The notes below the pieces were generated by a model. It was not told the DNA's origin and made no database searches. It was given only the letters and a program-made list of their open reading frames with translations. From the NCBI RefSeq assembly GCF_029813115.1, contig NZ_JAPZDS010000022.1, positions 1 to 42,827 of the forward strand: a DNA stretch of 42,827 nucleotides. Reading direction: 5' to 3'. The DNA comes from Aureimonas sp. SK2. GTDB lineage: Bacteria; Pseudomonadota; Alphaproteobacteria; Rhizobiales; Rhizobiaceae. Position 1 is the first letter of the stretch, and the number at the start of each line of letters is the position of its first letter. Made by a program: the position numbers and the translations under genes. Positions 15,946 through 24,637 of this stretch are shown here, piece after piece.

Positions 15946-17567
15946 CTGATGGCAAGGAGATCCTGATCGGAATCGATGCAGGAACGTCGGTGATCAAGGC
16001 GGTCGCCTTCGATCTCGCCGGCCGCCAGCTCGGAACCGCCGCCGTCGTCAACACCTATCGCGAGGAGCCGGACGGCTCGGCTGTCCAGTCTATGGAGCGC
16101 ACCTGGACCGACTGCGCGAAGGCGCTACGCGAGCTCGGACAGGTGGTCGAGAACCTCGCCCACCGTACCGCCGCCGTCGCCGTGACGGGGCAGGGCGACG
16201 GCACCTGGCTCGTCGGCGCCGGCAACCGGCCGGTCGGCGACGCCTGGCTCTGGCTCGACGCCCGCTCGGCTCCGGCGGTGCGGCGTTTGTGGCGGGGGGC
16301 GCTGGAGCGCACCCGCTTCGAGCGCACCGGCACCGGTCTCAACACCTGCCAGCAGGGCGCGCAGCTCGCCCACATGGCGACCGAGCACCCGGAGCTGATC
16401 GATCGTGCGGAGGCCGCGCTCCACTGCAAGGACTGGCTCTACCTCTGCCTCACCGGCGTGCGGGCGACCGATCCGTCGGAGGCGAGCTTCACCTTCGGCA
16501 ACTTCCGCGACCGCGCCTACGACGACACGGTGATCGAGGCCCTTGGCCTTTCGACGCGCCGCCATCTTCTGCCGCCAATCCTCGACGGCACGAAGGTGAC
16601 CCATCCGCTGAACCGCGAGGCGGCAGAAGCGACGGGCCTAATGGAAGGCACGCCGGTCTCGCTCGGGTATGTCGACATGGTGATGACGGCGCTAGGCGCC
16701 GGCGTCTATGCACGCGAACCGGGCGTCGCCTGTTCGACGATCGGCTCGACCGGCGTCCACATGCGCGCCGTGCGGTCCGAAGACGTGGTCCTGAACGCGG
16801 AAGGGACGGGCTACGTCATCGCCTTGCCGATCCCCGGCATCGTGACGCAGGTCCAGACCAACATGGCCGCGACGCTGAATATCGATTGGGTGCTGGGCCT
16901 TGCCGGCGACCTTCTGGCCGAGTTCGGCGAACGGCCGGCGAAGGGCGATCTCGTCGGGCGCATCGAGGGCTGGCTCGCGCGATCCGAGCCCGGCGCCATA
17001 CTCTACCACCCCTACATCTCGGCCGGCGAGCGCGGCCCCTTCATCGACCCCGACGCGCGGGCCGGCTTCGTCGGTCTGTCGAGCGGCCACCGCTATCCCG
17101 ATCTCGTGCGGGCGGTGGTCGATGGCATCGCGATGGCCGCCCGCGACTGCTACGCCGCCATGGGCGACATGCCGCGTGAGTTGCGCCTGACCGGTGGCGC
17201 CGCCCGTTCGCACGCGCTGCGCTCGGTGCTGGCGGCGACCACGGGCGCGAGCGTCCGTGCCTCGGCGCGAGAGGAGGCGGGCGCGGCCGGCGCGGCCATG
17301 ATGGCCGCCGTCGCAATCAAGGCCTTTCCGACGATGGACGCCTGCATCGAAACCTGGGTGACGCCGCTTCTCGGTGCGCCCGAAGCCCCGGAACCGGGGC
17401 TCGCCCGGCGCTACGTCGGCGTCTTCGACGGCTATCGGACGGCCCGCCAGGGCCTCGCGCCGGTCTGGAATCACATGGCGGCGCTGCGCTCGCGCGACGT
17501 TCGCCTCGACGCGGGTCCCGAGCCCGCCGAGCTGGCGATCGCCGCCGGCCCCGAGACGAGGAACTGA
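15942..17567 (+). CDS. eryA: Erythritol kinase (FGGY family)
   Basis: A 541-residue FGGY-family kinase with a GTG start overlapping eryD by 4 nt. The ATPase phosphate-1 motif GIDAGTSVIKAVAFD is at residues 10-24. AVTGQGDGTWLV near residue 83 and WLWLDARS near 101 are substrate-side elements. CSTIGSTGVHM near 266 is the phosphate-2 region, and LTGGAARSHALRSVLA near 417 is the C-terminal FGGY adenosine region. EryA phosphorylates erythritol to L-erythritol 4-phosphate. The eryD-A-B-C order and the EryB and EryC partners make this assignment firm. Confidence 0.88.
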   Translation: MTDGKEILIGIDAGTSVIKAVAFDLAGRQLGTAAVVNTYREEPDGSAVQSMERTWTDCAKALRELGQVVENLAHRTAAVAVTGQGDGTWLVGAGNRPVGDAWLWLDARSAPAVRRLWRGALERTRFERTGTGLNTCQQGAQLAHMATEHPELIDRAEAALHCKDWLYLCLTGVRATDPSEASFTFGNFRDRAYDDTVIEALGLSTRRHLLPPILDGTKVTHPLNREAAEATGLMEGTPVSLGYVDMVMTALGAGVYAREPGVACSTIGSTGVHMRAVRSEDVVLNAEGTGYVIALPIPGIVTQVQTNMAATLNIDWVLGLAGDLLAEFGERPAKGDLVGRIEGWLARSEPGAILYHPYISAGERGPFIDPDARAGFVGLSSGHRYPDLVRAVVDGIAMAARDCYAAMGDMPRELRLTGGAARSHALRSVLAATTGASVRASAREEAGAAGAAMMAAVAIKAFPTMDACIETWVTPLLGAPEAPEPGLARRYVGVFDGYRTARQGLAPVWNHMAALRSRDVRLDAGPEPAELAIAAGPETRN

Positions 17568-17571
17568 AACG

Positions 17572-19086
17572 ATGAGCGAGACGAAGACTGTCGACGTGCT
17601 GGTGGTCGGCGGCGGCATCAACGGCGTCGGCATCGCGCGCGACGCGGCGGGCCGCGGCCTCTCGGTCGTGTTGTGCGAGAAGGACGATTTGGCCGAGGGC
17701 ACCTCGTCGCGCTCCGGCAAGCTCGTCCACGGCGGCCTTCGCTATCTCGAATACTACGAGTTCCGTCTGGTGCGCGAGGCGCTGATCGAACGCGAGGTGC
17801 TGCTCCGCTCCGCCAGCCACATCATCTGGCCGATGCGCTTCGTGCTGCCCCATTCGCCGGAAGACCGGCCGGCCTGGCTCGTGCGCCTCGGGCTCTTCCT
17901 CTACGACCATCTTGGCGGGCGCAAGAAGCTGCCCGGCACCCGCACGCTGGACCTCCTGCGAGACCCGGAAGGGGCGCCGATCCTCGACAAGTACCACAAG
18001 GGCTTCGAATATTCCGACTGCTGGGTGGACGACGCCCGCCTCGTGACGCTGAACGCCGTGGATGCCGCCGAGCGCGGCGCCGAGGTGCTGACGCGCACCG
18101 CCTGCACCAGCGCGCGGCGCGAGGGCGATGTCTGGGCCGTCGAGCTGCGCGACGAGGCGACTGGTGGGACACGTCGCCTCCATGCGCGCTGCATCGTCAA
18201 CGCGGCCGGCCCGTGGGTCAACGACATGGTCGGGCGCGTGGCGGGCCGCAACTCGCGGCGCAACGTGCGCCTCGTGAAGGGCAGCCATATCATCGTGCCG
18301 AAGTTCTGGCGCGGCGAGCACGCCTATCTCGTCCAGAACACCGACAAGCGCGTGATCTTCATCAACCCCTACGAGGGCGACAAGGCGCTGATCGGCACCA
18401 CCGACATCGCCTACGAGGGCCGGGCCGAGGACGTGACCGCCGACGAGAGCGAGATCGCCTACCTCTTGGCCGCGGTGAACCGCTACTTCAAGGAGAAGCT
18501 GCGGCGCGAAGACGTGCTGGAGACCTTCTCCGGCGTGCGTCCGCTCTTCGACGACGGCAAGGGCAACCCTTCGGCGGTCACGCGAGACTACTCGTTCGAT
18601 CTCGACGAGGACGGCGGCGCGCCCATGCTCAACATCTACGGCGGCAAGATCACCACCTTCCGCGAACTCGCCGAGCACGCGATCGAGAAGATCGGAAAGT
18701 TCTTTCCCGCGATGGGAAAGGCCTGGACGGGCGACGCGACCCTGCCCGGCGGCGACATCCAGGACGCCGACTTCATCCAGTTCTGCGAGGACATGCGCAG
18801 CCGCTATCCCTGGATGGGTCGCGAGATGATCCATCGGTTCGGCCGCCTATACGGCACACGGATGCAGGCGATCATCGGCTCGGCGACCTCGCTGGAAGGG
18901 CTCGGCCGGCGCTTCGGGAGGCGCCTGTTCGAGGCGGAGGTGCGCTACCTCGTCGCCCACGAATGGGCCGAGCGGCCGCAGGACATCCTCTGGCGCCGCA
19001 CCAAGGAGGGCCTCCACATGACCCCGGCCGAGCGCGCCGAGTTCGCCGAGTGGTTCGAGAGCGCCGAGCTCCGCCGCGCCGCCTGA
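17572..19086 (+). CDS. eryB: Erythritol-phosphate dehydrogenase (GlpD family)
   Basis: A 504-residue FAD-dependent dehydrogenase of the glycerol-3-phosphate dehydrogenase family. The dinucleotide motif VVGGGINGVGIARDAAGRG is at residues 10-28. TSSRSGKLVHGGLRYLEYYEFRLV, VNAAGPWVNDM, IGTTDIAYEG and YGGKITTFRELAE are the usual GlpD blocks. EryB oxidises L-erythritol 4-phosphate to L-3-tetrulose 4-phosphate and passes electrons to the quinone pool. I chose the ATG at 17572, 4 bp after eryA, over an upstream in-frame extension running through eryA. A housekeeping GlpD is the alternative, but the location between eryA and eryC argues against it. Confidence 0.88.
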   Translation: MSETKTVDVLVVGGGINGVGIARDAAGRGLSVVLCEKDDLAEGTSSRSGKLVHGGLRYLEYYEFRLVREALIEREVLLRSASHIIWPMRFVLPHSPEDRPAWLVRLGLFLYDHLGGRKKLPGTRTLDLLRDPEGAPILDKYHKGFEYSDCWVDDARLVTLNAVDAAERGAEVLTRTACTSARREGDVWAVELRDEATGGTRRLHARCIVNAAGPWVNDMVGRVAGRNSRRNVRLVKGSHIIVPKFWRGEHAYLVQNTDKRVIFINPYEGDKALIGTTDIAYEGRAEDVTADESEIAYLLAAVNRYFKEKLRREDVLETFSGVRPLFDDGKGNPSAVTRDYSFDLDEDGGAPMLNIYGGKITTFRELAEHAIEKIGKFFPAMGKAWTGDATLPGGDIQDADFIQFCEDMRSRYPWMGREMIHRFGRLYGTRMQAIIGSATSLEGLGRRFGRRLFEAEVRYLVAHEWAERPQDILWRRTKEGLHMTPAERAEFAEWFESAELRRAA

Positions 19087-19097
19087 AGGACGATCCG

Positions 19098-20030
19098 ATG
19101 CCCCTGACGCTCTCTCTGAACACCAACCCACTCGTGAACCGCTTCGCCGACCCGGACGACCTGATCGACACGGTCGCGCGGGATCTGAGGATTCGCGACC
19201 TTCAGCTCACACACGAGTTCATCAATCCGTCCTGGCCTGCGCCGGTCATCCGTCGCCTGACCCGGCAGATGGAAGCCGCCCTCCGGCGCACGGGTGTGCG
19301 TGTCACGAGCGGCATGACCGGCCCCTACGGCCGGCTGAACCATTTCGGCCATCCCGACCGCGACGTGCGCCGCTACTATGTCGACTGGTTCAAGACCTTC
19401 GCCGACATCGTGGCCGATCTCGGCGGCACGTCGATCGGCACGCAGTTCGCGATCTTCACCTATCGCGACTTCGACGATCCGGCGCGGCGCGAGGAACTGA
19501 TCCGCATCGCGGTGGACTGCTGGGCGGAGGTCGCCGAACACGCGCAGGCGGCGGGCCTCCGATACGTCTTCTGGGAACCGATGAGCATCGGCCGCGAGTT
19601 CGGCGAGACCATCGCCGAATGCCTGAAGCTGCAGGACCGGCTGACCCGCGCGAATATGGCCGTGCCGATGTGGATGATGGCCGACATCGACCACGGCGAC
19701 GTGACGAGCGCCGACCCCGACGACTTCGACCCCTATGCCTGGGCGCGCGCGGTGCCGAAGGTCTCGCCGATCATCCACATCAAGCAGAGCCTGATGGACA
19801 AGGGCGGGCACCGCCCCTTCACCGCCGAGTTCAACGCCAAGGGCCGCATCCAGCCGGAGCCGCTGCTCACCGCGCTGGCCGAGGGCGGGGCAACGGACAA
19901 CGAGATCTGCCTGGAGCTATCCTTCAAGGAGCGCGAGCCGAACGACCGGCAGGTGATCTCCCAGATCGCCGAGTCGATCGCCTTCTGGGCTCCCCATATC
20001 GACACGGGTGCGAACGCGCTGCGCGTTTGA
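19098..20030 (+). CDS. eryC: Tetrulose-4-phosphate racemase (xylose-isomerase superfamily)
   Basis: A 310-residue TIM-barrel protein. Characteristic stretches are QLTHEFINPSWP near residue 34, SGMTGPYGRLNHFGHPD near 71, YVFWEPMSIGREFGET near 156, MMADIDHGDV near 192 and IHIKQSLMDKGGHRPF near 223. It was once thought to be a dehydrogenase. Work in Brucella showed that EryC belongs to the xylose isomerase superfamily and racemises L-3-tetrulose 4-phosphate to the D form. It follows eryB by 11 bp. The next pathway enzymes, EryH and EryI, are not downstream here. Confidence 0.87.
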   Translation: MPLTLSLNTNPLVNRFADPDDLIDTVARDLRIRDLQLTHEFINPSWPAPVIRRLTRQMEAALRRTGVRVTSGMTGPYGRLNHFGHPDRDVRRYYVDWFKTFADIVADLGGTSIGTQFAIFTYRDFDDPARREELIRIAVDCWAEVAEHAQAAGLRYVFWEPMSIGREFGETIAECLKLQDRLTRANMAVPMWMMADIDHGDVTSADPDDFDPYAWARAVPKVSPIIHIKQSLMDKGGHRPFTAEFNAKGRIQPEPLLTALAEGGATDNEICLELSFKEREPNDRQVISQIAESIAFWAPHIDTGANALRV

Positions 20031-20038
20031 TCGAGGGC

Positions 20039-20056
20039 GCCGGCGCCTGCGCCGGC
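20039..20056 (+). terminator. GC-rich hairpin just after eryC
   Basis: Inverted repeat GCCGGCGC / GCGCCGGC with a CT centre, starting 9 nt after the eryC stop. A realistic loop would open one or two of the inner pairs. No T-tract follows, so it is a 3'-end structure rather than a textbook intrinsic terminator. It marks the probable end of the ery operon. Confidence 0.45.
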
Positions 20057-20371
20057 CTCTGCATCGGCCTGGATTTGCCTGCTAATTTCGCCCGCCATCG
20101 TTTGCGCTTCGCCGGTCGTTGGACCGGTTTTCGGACAGCCGTGCCCGCTTGTTGCAACGAGATCGGGCTCGGCGTCCGCCTCCGGTCCTTTCGCTTCGCA
20201 TGTCGCGACCGACGCCTCGTCGCGGCTCTGCCCAGTTTGCCGGCCGGCCGTGGAGGATGTCACCACCGTGTCCTCGCGCCGCACGAATTACGTGCGCGGT
20301 CGCATTTTGCCGGGATTTCCGGGTCCAAGACGCCCGGACTTGCTGACGCATCCGCATGTCAGTGGATCCAG

Positions 20372-20388
20372 AAATTGTTGCACAATTT
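20372..20388. promoter_or_regulatory. Candidate GntR-type operator, distal copy
   Basis: Palindrome AAATTGT-TGC-ACAATTT with 7-bp arms and a 3-nt centre. Symmetric TTGT...ACAA half-sites are typical of FadR-subfamily (FCD) GntR regulators, and one is encoded at 23079. It lies 160 bp upstream of an 11-bp-identical second copy, measured centre to centre. Confidence 0.6.
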
Positions 20389-20532
20389 TGGGATCGCCGG
20401 CTTGGCATTTGACGCTCTTGCTCTACCGCTGCGCACTTCCTCTCCTTTCAGATGGGGTGAACAGCAACCAAACCGTGTCGGATCACGCGGTGGCGAATCA
20501 GATATCCGCAGCGTTCATCGACAAGCGGAAAA

Positions 20533-20547
20533 TATTGTTGCACAATA
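20533..20547. promoter_or_regulatory. Candidate GntR-type operator, proximal copy
   Basis: Palindrome TATTGT-TGC-ACAATA with 6-bp arms and the same TGC centre as the distal copy. It ends 73 bp before the kinase ATG, a suitable place for an operator over the promoter or early leader. The shared 13-bp core ATTGTTGCACAAT in both copies is the argument for a specific regulator site. Confidence 0.6.
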
Positions 20548-20620
20548 ATCGTAGGGAATCGGTTGCGGCGGAGTTGCCGCTCCGTATGAGCTGACTGGGC
20601 CGTCGCCAACGGGAACCGCA

Positions 20621-21697
20621 ATGCTTTCGAAGATCCAGGCACTCAGCGACCTGTCATCGCCATGCGCACGGGTATCCACGATGGAGGCCTGCGCCCACGC
20701 GCTTGAACTGTACGGCATTCAGGCGCAATCGACACGGTTCGCGACGGAGAAGGACGACACGTTCCGTTTGGACGCGGCCGACGGCGGTCAGTATGTCTTG
20801 AAAATCGCCCATCCGTCCGAAGCCTACCGGGAACTCGATCTTCAGGTCGCGATCCTGCGGCATCTCGAGACCGTCGCTCCCGATCTGCCTGTCCCCCGCG
20901 CGTTTCCGGATAGGAGAGGAGCGGCAATTCCCGAGATCGAGACCCGAAGTGGCGAGCGGCGACGCGTCCGTCTGATGTCGTTCCTCCCCGGCACGCCTCT
21001 CGATTCGGCCTCGTCTTCGCGCGAGCAGAGGCATCGGATCGGGGCGCTGTCGGCGCGGCTTCGCCTTGCCCTCGCCGATTTCGGCCATCCTGCGGACACC
21101 CGCTTCGTCGCCTGGGACGTTCAGAACCTGGGAAGCCTCGCCGAGCTACTGCCCTACGTGACGGACGCGACGCATCGTGGCTACGTCGCGCGCGCTCTGT
21201 CGCTCTTCGACGACATCCGCCCGAAGCTGGAGCGCTGCCGGCGTCAGGTTCTTCACAACGACATGAACACGTCCAACCTCGTCGTCGATTCTGCGGATCC
21301 CGACATCGTCAGCGGCGTGATCGACTTCGGCGACGCGGTGAAGACGGCGATCGCGATCGATGTCTCGACGACGTTGATGAACCAGATGCCGAAAGGCCTG
21401 GCGGCCGGTGACGGAATCGATCCCTTCGAGGCTCCGCGAGATGTTGTCTCGGGCTATCTCAGGCATGCGGACCTGACCGAGGACGAGCTTGCGCTCATCC
21501 CGTTCCTGGCCCTCGGACGGCAGGCGACGCGCGCGCTTTTGACCTCATGGCGCGCCAGCCTGTTCCCGGACAACGCTCCCTACATCCTGCGCAACACGCA
21601 GGCAGGCTGGAGACATCTCGCCTGGTTTCATTCCCTTTCCCCGCAGCAGATCGGCGACCTGCTGCTGGCGTTTCGACCCTCCTACAGAGGAAGCTGA
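20621..21697 (+). CDS. APH/hydroxylysine-kinase-like phosphotransferase
   Basis: A 358-residue aminoglycoside-phosphotransferase-fold kinase. K61 (YVLKIAHP) is the ATP lysine, the Brenner-type loop HNDMNTSN starts at H212 with D214 as catalytic base, and the metal motif IDFGD is at 234-238. The N-terminus (ARVSTMEACAHALELYG, then EKDDTFRL) resembles the hydroxylysine-kinase branch rather than resistance enzymes. A start at 20681 is possible. A class-III PLP enzyme starts 3 bp after the stop, so the pair would be co-translated. In animals the related pair (HYKK with PHYKPL, and the ETNPPL lyase) phosphorylates a hydroxyl and then eliminates phosphate and ammonia. The substrate here is unknown: hydroxylysine, ethanolamine or another amino alcohol. 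Confidence 0.75.
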   Translation: MLSKIQALSDLSSPCARVSTMEACAHALELYGIQAQSTRFATEKDDTFRLDAADGGQYVLKIAHPSEAYRELDLQVAILRHLETVAPDLPVPRAFPDRRGAAIPEIETRSGERRRVRLMSFLPGTPLDSASSSREQRHRIGALSARLRLALADFGHPADTRFVAWDVQNLGSLAELLPYVTDATHRGYVARALSLFDDIRPKLERCRRQVLHNDMNTSNLVVDSADPDIVSGVIDFGDAVKTAIAIDVSTTLMNQMPKGLAAGDGIDPFEAPRDVVSGYLRHADLTEDELALIPFLALGRQATRALLTSWRASLFPDNAPYILRNTQAGWRHLAWFHSLSPQQIGDLLLAFRPSYRGS

Positions 21698-21700
21698 CCG

Positions 21701-23056
21701 ATGAGTGCCGTTCCCAAGGGCTTTCGCGGCGACATGCCGAACGGGTTCAATCCGAACGACGTTTCTCGGTTGGATGCCGAAGCGCTCGCCCACATCGATA
21801 GGAGGCGCCGCCTTCTCGGGCCCGCCTACCGATTGTTCTACCAGCAGCCGGTGGAGATATCCCGCGCGAAGGGCGTCCATCTCTATGACCGGGACGGAAA
21901 CGCCTACCTGGACGCGTACAACAACGTCGTCTCGCTGGGGCATTCCCATCCGCGCGTGGTGGCGGCGATCCAGCGTCAGGTCGAGACGCTCTGCACGCAT
22001 ACGCGCTACATGCAGGACGGCTTGCTCGACTATGCCGAGACGCTGCTCTCCACCTTCGACGGCGTGCTCGGTGCAACCGGCTGCGCCATGTTTACCTGCA
22101 CCGGCTCGGAGGCGAACGACCTCGCCCTGAGGATCGCGCGTCATCATACGGGGCGCACCGGCGTCATCGTCACGGCCGAAGCCTATCACGGCAATTCGGG
22201 CGCGGTGGCCGGCATCTCTCCTTCGCTCGGCCGCAAGTCGACGCTCGACCCGTTCACGCGTCTCGTGTCGGCGCCCGATTCCTACCGTGTGCCGCTGGCC
22301 GAGATCGGTCCGCGCATGGCGGCCGAAGTCGCGGCGCAGATCAACAATCTCGAGCGCCACGGTGACGGACTCGCGGCTTTCATCGCGGACTCCGTGTTTT
22401 CGTCCGATGGTCTGTATGTCGATCCTCTGGACGTTCTCGCGCCGGTCGCCGATGTGGTGCGAAAGGCTGGCGGCCTGTTCATCGCGGACGAGGTCCAGTC
22501 GGGCTTCGGGCGTACCGGTAGCCATCTCTGGGGCCATGCACGACATGGGGTGGATCCCGATATCGTTACCATGGGCAAGCCGATGGGGAACGGCTACCCG
22601 GTGGCCGGTCTCGTCGTGCGCTCGGAGGTCGTCGCGAGCTTCGGAGAGAGCATGCGGTACTTCAACACGTTCGGTGGCAACACGGTCGCGATCGCGGCCG
22701 CCCGTGCGACACTGGATACGATCCGCGACGAAAATCTGATGGCCAACGCCGTTTCGGTCGGATCCATGATCCTCGACGGTCTGCGAGATATCGCGACCCG
22801 CTACGAGGCGATCGGCGACGTGCGTGGCAGCGGTCTTTATTTCGGTGTCGAAGTGGTCAAGGACCGCGCCACCAAGGAGCCCGACATGGATACGGCGCTT
22901 GCCGCCGTGAACAGGCTGCGCGAACGGCGCATCCTGATCTCCGCGACCGGTGCGGACGCGCATATCCTCAAGATCCGCCCCCCGCTCGTCTTCGGGCGAG
23001 AGGACGCCGAACGGCTCCTCGAGGGGGTCGAGGCGACCTTCGCAAGCTTGGCCTGA
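21701..23056 (+). CDS. Class-III PLP enzyme, candidate ammonio-phospholyase
   Basis: A 451-residue class-III aminotransferase-fold protein. The cofactor phosphate motif GSEAND is at 135-140, the ring-contact aspartate D263 is in IADEVQSGFGRTG, and the Schiff-base lysine K293 is in TMGKPMGNGYP. TFGGNTVAIAAA and GDVRGSGLYFGVEVV are usual class-III blocks. The TMGKPMGNGYPVAG stretch and the YNNVVSLGHSHPRV start are what I associate with the AGXT2L/PHYKPL branch, which releases phosphate and ammonia from a phosphorylated amino alcohol instead of transaminating. The neighbouring kinase supports a lyase reading. An ordinary omega-transaminase remains the alternative. Confidence 0.78.
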   Translation: MSAVPKGFRGDMPNGFNPNDVSRLDAEALAHIDRRRRLLGPAYRLFYQQPVEISRAKGVHLYDRDGNAYLDAYNNVVSLGHSHPRVVAAIQRQVETLCTHTRYMQDGLLDYAETLLSTFDGVLGATGCAMFTCTGSEANDLALRIARHHTGRTGVIVTAEAYHGNSGAVAGISPSLGRKSTLDPFTRLVSAPDSYRVPLAEIGPRMAAEVAAQINNLERHGDGLAAFIADSVFSSDGLYVDPLDVLAPVADVVRKAGGLFIADEVQSGFGRTGSHLWGHARHGVDPDIVTMGKPMGNGYPVAGLVVRSEVVASFGESMRYFNTFGGNTVAIAAARATLDTIRDENLMANAVSVGSMILDGLRDIATRYEAIGDVRGSGLYFGVEVVKDRATKEPDMDTALAAVNRLRERRILISATGADAHILKIRPPLVFGREDAERLLEGVEATFASLA

Positions 23057-23078
23057 TGCGCCCCGCAGAAGGGCTGGT

Positions 23079-23774
23079 ATGGACGACGAGCGAGGCAGGC
23101 GAGTGCTGGCGGAGATCCTGGAAGAGCAAAGCGCAGCATCGGCGATCGATACGGTCGCGGCCGGGCTTCGTCGTCGTATTCTGAACGGCGACTTCCGGCC
23201 GGGCGAATTTCTCCGCGATGTGAGAATGGCGGAAGAAGCCGGGACGTCCCGGCACACGTTCCGGGCCGCGGCGCGACTTCTGGTGTCGCAGGGTCTGCTG
23301 CGTCAGATCCCGAACCGAGGCTTTTGCGTCCCCAGCTTCGGACCGGACGACATCGTCGACATCACGCGCTTGCGAGGCGTTCTGGAGAGCGAGGCGGTGC
23401 GCATGATCGTGCTGATCGGCGCCATTCCGCCCAAAGCCGTCGAAGCGGTGCGCTTCATGCGCGAGGCCCAGGACGGCGAGGAGCGCTCCCTGCTCGTTGC
23501 TGCGGATCGCGACTTCCACCGTGCGCTCGTCGAAGCCAGCGGAAGTCCTCGGCTCCGTGCGAGCTATCATGTACTGGAAAGCGAAATCGAACTCCTCCTG
23601 ACTCAGCGCCAGTCCTTCTACACCGATCCGGCGCAGATGGCGGAGGAGCACGAGCGACTCATCGACAGCCTCCGCAGCCGGCACCACAAGACGGCGCAGG
23701 CCGCCTTCATGGAGCACTGGGCCGATCTGGAATCGAAGCTGCTTCAGCCTGCGGCGAATCAGGACAAGGCATGA
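23079..23774 (+). CDS. GntR-family regulator (FCD/FadR subfamily)
   Basis: A 231-residue protein. The winged helix is at about residues 20-85 (AAGLRRRILNGDFRPGEFLRDVRMAEEAGTSRHTFRAAARLLVSQGLLRQIPNRGFCV). An FCD helical effector domain follows, with RLRGVLESEAVR and DRDFHRALVEASGSPRL, and its metal-binding Asp/His positions are partly visible. AGAAGGG precedes the ATG. It lies 22 bp after the PLP-enzyme gene in the same direction and converges with a 16-bp overlap on the GNAT gene. It most likely binds the TTGTTGCACAA palindromes upstream of the kinase and so regulates its own operon. Confidence 0.85.
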   Translation: MDDERGRRVLAEILEEQSAASAIDTVAAGLRRRILNGDFRPGEFLRDVRMAEEAGTSRHTFRAAARLLVSQGLLRQIPNRGFCVPSFGPDDIVDITRLRGVLESEAVRMIVLIGAIPPKAVEAVRFMREAQDGEERSLLVAADRDFHRALVEASGSPRLRASYHVLESEIELLLTQRQSFYTDPAQMAEEHERLIDSLRSRHHKTAQAAFMEHWADLESKLLQPAANQDKA

Positions 23775-24637
23775 CCCGCCAGGCCGTAAACCCATGGTTC
23801 ACCCGGCTGGTGGTTCAGGAACCGTCCGCCACGGGACATCGTGGTCATCGTGTCGTAGTGCTTGAAACCGCTTTGCAGGAGAAGGTCGACGAATACGCCC
23901 TTCGGCTCGCGTGTATCGATCCGGGCGAAACGACCTACCAGACCCCTCAGGTGGGATGCGGCCAGATGCACGGCATCCCCGTCGCTTCTGGCAACGATCG
24001 GGCCGATGACGTGCCCCTGGCCGAACTCCCGGCAGATCGCGTAGCCGATCAACTCACCGTCCCGTTCGAGACCGTTGATCTCTGCCTTTTCCGCCAGGAG
24101 AGCCAGCATCTCGCGGCGGTCTGCGCCGAAGGCTCGGACATCGAGGGACGCCAGCCGATCGAGGGGCGGGTTCGTGAGGTGGGTGACTTCCCCCTCGACG
24201 GGAGGAAGGGGAGGGGGGCACGCATCCACTATGCCCTGATACTGGAAGACCCGTGCCTCGGTTTCGAAATCCAGCGAGGAGTAGAGACGGAAGGCCGCGC
24301 GCGTCGAGTTCAGGACCAGCCGCTTTCCGCCGCATTGCTCGAACACCTGCTTCATCAACCAGCGCGCCGTACCTTTGGCCTGTGTGCGCGGCGTCGTCAC
24401 GACCAGACCGACGGTCACGAGAGCGTCGCCTTGCTCAAACCACATCGCGCTGCCGAACACGCGGCCGATCCCGTCGACGGCCACGATGCCGCGACCGGCG
24501 CGAATCAGGAACTCGAGGTCTTCCCGACGGTGGGGCCAACCGACGGCCAGTGTCAGGGTATTCAGCAGGCCCACATCGACATCACGCATGTCTAAGGCCG
24601 TCAATTCGAAGGACTGCACTTGGATCGATGGCTGCAT
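23759..24637 (-). CDS. GNAT acetyltransferase with C-terminal second acetyltransferase-like domain
   Basis: A 292-residue protein. The N-terminal GNAT core (about residues 10-140) includes the acetyl-CoA loop region TTPRTQAKGTARWLMKQVFEQC, RLVLNSTRAAFRLYSSLDFE and VFQYQG. The C-terminal part (about 150-285) resembles the YitH/HolE-type companion domain: FGADRREMLALL, DGELIGYAICREFG, HVIGPIVA and YGLAGHAL. It would acetylate a small amine or amino acid. It converges on the GntR gene and precedes the HAD gene's 3' end in the same orientation. Membership in the kinase/lyase module is inferred from position. Confidence 0.78.
   Translation of the reverse strand: MQPSIQVQSFELTALDMRDVDVGLLNTLTLAVGWPHRREDLEFLIRAGRGIVAVDGIGRVFGSAMWFEQGDALVTVGLVVTTPRTQAKGTARWLMKQVFEQCGGKRLVLNSTRAAFRLYSSLDFETEARVFQYQGIVDACPPPLPPVEGEVTHLTNPPLDRLASLDVRAFGADRREMLALLAEKAEINGLERDGELIGYAICREFGQGHVIGPIVARSDGDAVHLAASHLRGLVGRFARIDTREPKGVFVDLLLQSGFKHYDTMTTMSRGGRFLNHQPGEPWVYGLAGHALS

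Larger units (their letters stand above)
20057..20620 (+). other. Long intergenic region upstream of the kinase/phospholyase genes
   Basis: About 560 bp between the post-eryC hairpin and the kinase start. I see no convincing protein here; the open frames lack family signatures and ribosome sites. It holds two copies of a TTGTTGCACAA-type palindrome (20372-20388 and 20533-20547) and a weaker CGCACG-AATTA-CGTGCG palindrome at 20280-20296. The right half is more AT-rich than the surrounding genes, as expected for a control region. Confidence 0.6.

Noticed and set aside
20280-20296. CGCACG-AATTA-CGTGCG palindrome in the long intergenic region
   Set aside because: Six-bp GC-rich arms arise easily by chance in this genome and there is only one copy. 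The TTGTTGCACAA pair is far better supported.
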